Positions 4,778 to 10,286 of a stretch of 10,286 nt of DNA are shown piece by piece. The stretch spans positions 1 through 10,286 of the forward strand of contig JAIRKX010000194.1 in NCBI GenBank assembly GCA_031259805.1, given 5' to 3'. Under the pieces are notes generated by a model, which saw only the letters and a program-made list of their open reading frames with translations, was not told the DNA's origin and made no database searches. The translations under genes were made by a program, and so were the position numbers. The DNA is from Prevotellaceae bacterium. GTDB lineage: Bacteria; Bacteroidota; Bacteroidia; Bacteroidales; UBA932. The stretch's first letter is position 1; the number at the start of each line of letters is the position of its first letter.

Positions 4778-7700
4778 ATGCAAGGACAAAAAACAAAAAA
4801 CATTAAACGCTTGCTGACAATGTTGGCAACCTGTTTAATTTCGGTCTGCATGTATGCGCAAACGCAGGTTTCGGGTGTCGTCAAGGATGCGACTGGCGAG
4901 CCGGTAGTGGGCGCTTCTGTAACAGCCACCGGCGAAAGAACCGTAGCTGCGATGACCGATGAGAACGGCCGATATGCTATTAGTGTTCCGGCTGGTGTAA
5001 CGACGTTGACGGTATCGTTCCTCGGAATGAAAACCGTTACGGTAGCAATCACCGGTTCGACGGTGGATGTAACTTTGCAGGACGATGCGCAAGTATTGTC
5101 CGAAGTAGTAATGATTGGCTACGGGTCGGTCAAAAAACGTGACCTTACCGGCGCAGTAGCGTCGATCAGCGGCGAGGATATTGCGGCCATGCCGGTAGCC
5201 AATGTGGCACAGGCGCTGCAGGGGAAACTGCCGGGTGTTAATATTACTACACAGGATGGCCGTCCCGACGCGACGATTTCGATTCGTGTACGCGGCGGCG
5301 GGTCTATTTCGCAGAGCAATGAGCCATTGCTGCTACTGGACGGGTTTCCGGTGAGTTCGCTGAGCGATATTCCGGCCGACCTGATTGAAAGCGTAGACGT
5401 GCTGAAAGACGCATCGTCGACGGCTATTTACGGCTCTCGTGGAGCTAATGGCGTTATTATCGTAACCACGAAGGCGGCGAAAGACGAGCGCCTGTCGGTA
5501 ACGTATAATGCGTATGCTAAATTCAACACGCCTACGAAGTACTTGGAAACGATGAATGCCTACGACTACATCGCCTATAACTGGGGCTATGCGGAAGTGA
5601 TAGGCGACGCCTACCGCGACGCATGGGCGAAGCTTTGGGCTATTGGCGGGTTTACCAACTTTACGTCTAACAGCGGCGTTACCTACAACAATCCCAATGG
5701 CATTGACCATTACCGGAATGTGGCTGCGCCCAATATGACGGAGCAGGTGTACGACGATTCGTTCGGACACAACCACAACCTGACCATCCGCGGAGGTGGA
5801 GCGAAAACAAAGTTCCTCTTTGCAGTGAATCACCTGAGCGAAGACGGAATGAAAGTCAATTCATGGTTTCAGCGCTCTAATGTATCGTTCAAGCTGGACC
5901 AGCAATTGCGCGATAACTTGCAGTTTACCGTAGACGCCCGCTATACCAATGCGCAGCGGGTAATTGGCGAAAGCACCACCAACGGTAGCGGTTCTATTCT
6001 CTCGTCGGCCTACCGCTTCCGTCCAATTGCTACTGACGATGTGAAGGGCGAGTTGGACTATCATTACAACTCCCAGTTGGGCGACTACCTCAACCTGCTG
6101 TTGGACGAGTACAACCCGATTGCGCGGACGGAGGATTATGTGCCGCACCGGATTAATCAGAACATCCGGGCAAACGCTTCCTTGAACTGGACCATCATCA
6201 AGGGACTGACCGCCCACAGCGAGTTGGGACTGACTACCTACTGGAACAAAACCAAAACATGGGAAGGCGCCACCTACAGGAACTACTACGACAAGGCCAC
6301 CGGCGAAAAACTTTACGGCGGCGACGCTACGATCGACCGCTCGGACGGCTGGAGCCTGCGATGGGCGAATACCCTCGCCTACGACGTGCAGGGATTGGGC
6401 GAAGCCCATAGCCTCAATCTGATGGTCGGGCAGGAAGTATCCAACTCCGGCTCGGAAAGCATGAGCATCAGCAGCGACTATTTCCCGGCTTCGTTCGATG
6501 CCGAGCGTGCCTTTGCCATGATGGACCAGTACAATAAGGATATGACAACGCCAAACCATGAGTTCTCCTCCAGCGTAGGCATGCCCGACCGGATGCTCTC
6601 GTTCTTCGGACGCGTGAACTATGCCTTCTTAGACCGCTACCTGCTAACGGTTACCTTCCGTACGGACGGCTCCTCGCGCTTTGCCCCGTCCCGTCGCTGG
6701 GGCTATTTCCCCGCGGCCGCAGTCGCATGGAGAGCCTCCGACGAACCATTCCTGAAGAATGTCCAGTGGATGGATAACCTGAAATTCCGCCTCTCCTTCG
6801 GTACGGTGGGCAACGACGACATCAGCGCCGACCTCTGGAAGATGGGATGGAAATCGTCGGGGCTGCTGAGCTATTCGATCAACGAAGTGCGGCAACCCGG
6901 CTATGAACCCGCCTCGGAGACCATGTCGAACCCCGAACTGACGTGGGAAACGACCATTACTCGCAACCTCGGCTTCGACTTCAGCCTGTTCAAAGGATAT
7001 CTCTCCGGTACGGTGGACGCCTACTGGAATACCACTAAAGATTTGTTGATGCTGACCTCCATCTCCTCCATGTCGGGCTTTGCAAGCTCCTACGACAATG
7101 TCGGGCAAACGAGCAACAAGGGCATCGAAATAGCCTTGTCGAGCAATATTATCAAGAATAAAGACTTCTCGCTGCGCGTGTCGATGAACATCAACTTCAA
7201 CCGCGGGAATGTCGATGCGCTCGACGAAGGAGTGAACGGCCTGTACAAAACCGAATGGGGATCGTCGATGACCAAACCGAATATGGGCGACTATATCCTC
7301 ATGGAAGGCCGCCCGGTAGGACTGGTACGCGGATGGGTATACGACGGATGGTACACGCCCGACGACTTTACCTACGACGACGGTATATATACCCTCAAGG
7401 ACGGCGTACCCGACATTGCCGCCGGCATCTTGGGCACGGTCTATGGCACGGATGCGAATAAACCCTCCGGACAATCGGCCTATCCGGGTGTGATGAAACT
7501 CAGGGATACCGACGGCAGCGGGACGGTCGACGACGACGACGTAGATGTTATCGGAGATATGAATCCCGTACATACGGGCGGACTGACCATCAGTGCAACC
7601 TATAAGGACTTCGACCTCGCGCTGGGATTCAACTGGAGCTACGGGAACGAAGTGTACAACGCCAACCGCTTGGGCGCATGGTATGGCAGCAAGCAGGACG

Positions 7701-8134
7701 GACTGTACCGTAACCGCCTGGACGAACTGACGGGAGCCTACAAAATCTACGATATCCAGGGAGGACAACTGACGCGCATCCATGACCCGGCGGCGCTAAA
7801 CGCCCTCAATGCCTCTGCTTCTTACTACCTGCCCTATCACGAGAATCCGGTGGTAACCACCTTCGGTATCGAAGACGGCTCGTTCCTGCGCCTGAACAAC
7901 CTGACGGTAGGCTATACCTTACCGAAACCGCTGCTCAGAAAAGCCGGCATCGCCAACCTGCGCCTCTACGGTACTATTTACAACCTGCTTACTCTGACAG
8001 GCTATTCGGGACTCGACCCCGAAGTAAACACCAATACCCGGCAGGGCCCGGCGCAGTATCCAACGCTCGGACTCGACTGGGGCGCCTATCCACGCGCCCG
8101 ATCCTTTGTACTGGGCGTTAACCTCGAATTTTAA
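4778..8134 (+). CDS. susC: SusC/RagA-family TonB-dependent outer-membrane glycan transporter
   Basis: A 1118-residue outer-membrane transporter importing glycan oligomers with a SusD partner, powered by TonB. Residues 1-27 form a signal peptide with probable cleavage after MYA. About 31-115 are the CarboxypepD_reg-like domain of SusC proteins (VSGVVKDATGEPVVGASV). The TonB box and plug follow: EVVMIGYGSVKKRDLTGAV (109-127), ALQGKLPGVNI (146-156), DGFPV (188-192) and DVLKDASSTAIYGSRGANGV (207-226). From about 235 on is the 22-strand beta barrel, ending in a C-terminal phenylalanine (GVNLEF) as usual for barrel insertion. An EF-hand-like acidic loop, DTDGSGTVDDDD, lies at 910-921. The length is typical. 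The ATG at 4778 directly precedes a proper signal peptide. susD starts 19 bp downstream, so the two are cotranslated partners. The family is certain; pectin-derived substrate is inferred from uxaA and the lyase tail. The symbol is a family name, not starch specificity. Confidence 0.95.
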   Translation: MQGQKTKNIKRLLTMLATCLISVCMYAQTQVSGVVKDATGEPVVGASVTATGERTVAAMTDENGRYAISVPAGVTTLTVSFLGMKTVTVAITGSTVDVTLQDDAQVLSEVVMIGYGSVKKRDLTGAVASISGEDIAAMPVANVAQALQGKLPGVNITTQDGRPDATISIRVRGGGSISQSNEPLLLLDGFPVSSLSDIPADLIESVDVLKDASSTAIYGSRGANGVIIVTTKAAKDERLSVTYNAYAKFNTPTKYLETMNAYDYIAYNWGYAEVIGDAYRDAWAKLWAIGGFTNFTSNSGVTYNNPNGIDHYRNVAAPNMTEQVYDDSFGHNHNLTIRGGGAKTKFLFAVNHLSEDGMKVNSWFQRSNVSFKLDQQLRDNLQFTVDARYTNAQRVIGESTTNGSGSILSSAYRFRPIATDDVKGELDYHYNSQLGDYLNLLLDEYNPIARTEDYVPHRINQNIRANASLNWTIIKGLTAHSELGLTTYWNKTKTWEGATYRNYYDKATGEKLYGGDATIDRSDGWSLRWANTLAYDVQGLGEAHSLNLMVGQEVSNSGSESMSISSDYFPASFDAERAFAMMDQYNKDMTTPNHEFSSSVGMPDRMLSFFGRVNYAFLDRYLLTVTFRTDGSSRFAPSRRWGYFPAAAVAWRASDEPFLKNVQWMDNLKFRLSFGTVGNDDISADLWKMGWKSSGLLSYSINEVRQPGYEPASETMSNPELTWETTITRNLGFDFSLFKGYLSGTVDAYWNTTKDLLMLTSISSMSGFASSYDNVGQTSNKGIEIALSSNIIKNKDFSLRVSMNINFNRGNVDALDEGVNGLYKTEWGSSMTKPNMGDYILMEGRPVGLVRGWVYDGWYTPDDFTYDDGIYTLKDGVPDIAAGILGTVYGTDANKPSGQSAYPGVMKLRDTDGSGTVDDDDVDVIGDMNPVHTGGLTISATYKDFDLALGFNWSYGNEVYNANRLGAWYGSKQDGLYRNRLDELTGAYKIYDIQGGQLTRIHDPAALNALNASASYYLPYHENPVVTTFGIEDGSFLRLNNLTVGYTLPKPLLRKAGIANLRLYGTIYNLLTLTGYSGLDPEVNTNTRQGPAQYPTLGLDWGAYPRARSFVLGVNLEF

Positions 8135-8153
8135 TCTCTAATACCAAGTAGAC

Positions 8154-10286
8154 ATGAAAAAGATACTTTACACTTTGTTATGCACCCTGGCAGCCATGAC
8201 GCTGACCGTTGCGTGCGATGATTACCTGGATGTCACATCGCCATCCAATGTAGACGAAGACTTCGTATTCTCCAATACCGACGAAGCCTACAAAGTCTTG
8301 ATGAGCTGTTACGAGCTGTTCCGCACGCCGGGCAGCGCCTACGGAACAAATACAGTCCACTCCAACGGACTGTTCTACGAAATCCTCATCGGCGGCTCCG
8401 ACTCCGAGACCCACCCCGAAGTTTACAGCGCCCAACAGCGACACATTCCCGAAGGGTTATATGCCGAAGAGATCTCGATTGACTACAACACCTTCGTCTC
8501 CGGATGGGGCGCACTGTACATGCTGGCCAACCGCCTGGCGATTGTCATCGCTCAGATCGAAACCAAAGACGGCTTCCAAAGCGCATGGGACGCCCAGCAG
8601 GTATCCACATGGACGCAACTGTACGGCGAAGCCGTCGCCCTGAGAGCCATCTGCTACCATGAGCTGATACGCTTCTATGGCGACGTGCCGTACTTCGACG
8701 GGCCGATATATACGCAAAACCAAACGGACGGCGTGACGCTCTCCTCCCGCTGGGCGATCTACGACAAAATCCTCGCCTCGATGCAACGGGTCGAGCCCTT
8801 TATGTACCGGCTGGGCGAAGGAGGCATCGGCGGCGAACGCATCTCGCGCACCTTCGTACAAGCCTTCATCGGACGCGTAGCCCTCTACGCCGGAGGATAC
8901 CACCTCTGCCGGCTGGATATCGACCATGGCATAGCCCTCGAACGACACCCGACGGTCAACAGCGAACGCTGGAATGCCGTCTATGCCCGCCATCCCGAAT
9001 ACCGGAAATACTTCGAGACGGCCAAAACCTACCTCGAAGCCTGTATTGCAGCCCCTGGATCGGCGCGACTGATTACCGCCGACGACCGCGCGCATACCGA
9101 CAACCCCTTCCAGCGACACTTCCAGTATTCGCTCGACTTGCAGGTAAGCCCCGAAACCATCTTTGAAGTAGCCGAAACGCAGGGCATCCAGTGCGAACGC
9201 CCCTACGCCTTCGGACGTCCGTCGAACGGCGGCAATACCAATGCCAGCCCCTGCAACGCCTACGGCCAAAGCCGCATGCACCCCAGCGTATACTACAACG
9301 ACTTCCGCAACGACGACTTGCGACGCGACGTCAGCATTACCATCACCTCGTCCACCGGCGCCGCCAAAGAGCAAATACAGGAGTTTGCCCCGGGCGCCCG
9401 TAAGTTAGGCGGATTGGTGAACAACAAATGGGACGAAAACCGCATGAACCCGCCCTACAAACCCGAACGCCGGAAATCGGGCGTCAACGCCCCCTACCTG
9501 CGCATGGCCGACGCCATCCTGATGCTGGCCGAAGCGTATGCCGAACTCGGCTCCGACGGGCCGGCGCGCGCCGAACTGCTCAAAGTACGCAACCGCGCCT
9601 TCCGCACCGACCAGAGCAGCTACGTCAACGGATTCTCGGGCGACGCCCTGAAGGAAGCCATCGCACAGGAACGCAAGCTCGAGTTCGTCGGCGAAGGAAT
9701 GCGACGCTACGACCTCATCCGCACCGGCAAGCTGCCCGAAAAGATTGTCGCCCTCCGCGCCCTGCAGGAAGCAATGGTCGCCGGGTTGGAAACCAACGGC
9801 TATTACACATTCCCGAATGGGAACACCATCCCGGCATACATCTGGACAAAAGCCGTCAACACCGCCGACCTCGGAATGTCGACCATGTTGACCTACGAAT
9901 GCGACGTGCCCGAATCCGACCCCACCCACCCCGTTAAGTTCCCGGGATGGCGCGGCCAGTACGACGGCTACGGCGCCGGACTCGATAACACCAACGGCAA
10001 CCGCAGCGTGGCCATCCGCGGCCTGTTCCGCTTCATTGCCGAAGGCAGCGCCGAAGCCAACGCCCTCGTCGCCGACGGATATGCGAAAACAGCGTGGGGA
10101 AGCGCCATCGTAACCAATCGCGCCCACTATACCTCCGACCTCTTCCGCGGCTACACCGCCGCCGACTATGCCGCCGGTAACCCCCCGCGATACCTCCTGC
10201 CCATGTCGAGCGAAACCATCGCCAAATCCAAGGGACTCATCTCAAACGGATACGGATTTGCACAGATCGGAAGAGAACACGTCTGA
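8154..10286 (+). CDS. susD: SusD/RagB-family glycan-binding lipoprotein, C-terminus altered by adapter sequence
   Basis: Surface lipoprotein that caps the SusC barrel and binds glycan. Residues 1-21 are a lipoprotein signal with lipobox cysteine C21; CDDYLD has acidic residues after the cysteine, the Bacteroidota surface-export type. SusD signatures: VALRAICYHELIRFYGDVP (near 161-179) in the N-terminal TPR-like part, and YLRMADAILMLAEAYAEL, ARAELLKVRNRAF and ERKLEFVGEGMRRYDLIRTG in the C-terminal SusD_RagB part (about 445-530). At about 710 residues it is longer than many family members (500-650), with a long segment after the DLIRTG motif. Codons become strongly C-ending and GC-rich towards the 3' end. 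The last 23 bases match an Illumina adapter, so the final residues (IGREHV) and TGA stop are artificial; genuine sequence ends about 10263, in a typical SusD ending (SNGYGF), so probably few residues are missing. The symbol is a family name; starch is not implied. Confidence 0.93.
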   Translation: MKKILYTLLCTLAAMTLTVACDDYLDVTSPSNVDEDFVFSNTDEAYKVLMSCYELFRTPGSAYGTNTVHSNGLFYEILIGGSDSETHPEVYSAQQRHIPEGLYAEEISIDYNTFVSGWGALYMLANRLAIVIAQIETKDGFQSAWDAQQVSTWTQLYGEAVALRAICYHELIRFYGDVPYFDGPIYTQNQTDGVTLSSRWAIYDKILASMQRVEPFMYRLGEGGIGGERISRTFVQAFIGRVALYAGGYHLCRLDIDHGIALERHPTVNSERWNAVYARHPEYRKYFETAKTYLEACIAAPGSARLITADDRAHTDNPFQRHFQYSLDLQVSPETIFEVAETQGIQCERPYAFGRPSNGGNTNASPCNAYGQSRMHPSVYYNDFRNDDLRRDVSITITSSTGAAKEQIQEFAPGARKLGGLVNNKWDENRMNPPYKPERRKSGVNAPYLRMADAILMLAEAYAELGSDGPARAELLKVRNRAFRTDQSSYVNGFSGDALKEAIAQERKLEFVGEGMRRYDLIRTGKLPEKIVALRALQEAMVAGLETNGYYTFPNGNTIPAYIWTKAVNTADLGMSTMLTYECDVPESDPTHPVKFPGWRGQYDGYGAGLDNTNGNRSVAIRGLFRFIAEGSAEANALVADGYAKTAWGSAIVTNRAHYTSDLFRGYTAADYAAGNPPRYLLPMSSETIAKSKGLISNGYGFAQIGREHV
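10264..10286. other. Illumina TruSeq adapter remnant at contig end
   Basis: These 23 bases read AGATCGGAAGAG, then A, then ACACGTCTGA. The TruSeq read-1 adapter, as known, has C at the thirteenth base and is otherwise identical, so 22 of 23 positions match. It stands exactly at the window end, where untrimmed read-through would sit. The TGA closing the susD frame belongs to the adapter. Confidence 0.93.

Noticed and set aside
6644..7783. Long open frame on the minus strand inside susC
   Set aside because: It lies fully inside a clear SusC gene, has no recognisable motif, and is explained by GC-rich, C-ending codon use on the plus strand.
8457..9374. Long minus-strand open frame inside susD, and another at 9405-10127
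   Set aside because: Low-complexity Val/Gly/Ala-rich translations antisense to a clear SusD gene; these are codon-bias shadows.
10264..10286. Genuine C-terminal end of SusD
   Set aside because: The bases match the TruSeq adapter at 22 of 23 positions, so the residues and stop are artificial.

Overview
The window looks like a contig end from a member of the Bacteroidota, most likely Bacteroidales. The evidence is a SusC/SusD outer-membrane pair, a SusD lipoprotein with acidic residues directly after the lipobox cysteine, promoter-like sequences of the Bacteroidota type (TTTG at -33, TAnnTTTG at -7), absence of clear Shine-Dalgarno sites, and intergenic gaps filled with short tandem repeats. 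The last 23 bases match an Illumina TruSeq adapter at 22 of 23 positions, so the right edge is a sequencing or assembly boundary, not biology.

Layout, all genes on the + strand: (1) 2-181, the C-terminal 59 residues of a secreted protein with a DTDGDGMPDDWE calcium-loop tail, most likely a pectate lyase. (2) 182-535, a gene-free gap with two 7-bp tandem arrays in inverted arrangement, a possible -7 promoter box, and a GC-rich palindromic element splitting a third 7-bp array. (3) 536-1396, ispH (lytB), isoprenoid synthesis. (4) 1397-1758, a fourth 7-bp array, an AT-rich stretch, a good Bacteroidota promoter, and two direct copies of a palindromic operator-like site. (5) 1759-2865, a LacI-family regulator, and 2896-4392, uxaA (altronate dehydratase), probably one operon. 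(6) 4393-4777, a gap with hairpins, three perfect 10-bp palindromes, an (AC)11 microsatellite inside a 36-bp alternating purine-pyrimidine tract, and a probable promoter. (7) 4778-8134 susC and 8154-10286 susD, a glycan-uptake pair 19 bp apart.

Taken together, the lyase tail, altronate dehydratase, LacI regulator and SusCD pair suggest a pectin or galacturonate utilisation locus: outside the cell a lyase cuts pectin, SusCD binds and imports oligomers, and in the cytoplasm galacturonate is converted through tagaturonate and altronate to 2-keto-3-deoxygluconate, with UxaA doing the last step. ispH is a housekeeping gene set between parts of this locus. The substrate assignment is inference from gene context.

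No wholly new gene system is evident. The most unusual content is non-coding: several families of 7-bp tandem repeats that touch gene boundaries, a GC-rich palindromic element sharing a 13-mer with a second gap, the Z-DNA-prone microsatellite tract before susC, the tandem LacI-type operators, and the adapter sequence that supplies the apparent stop codon of susD.
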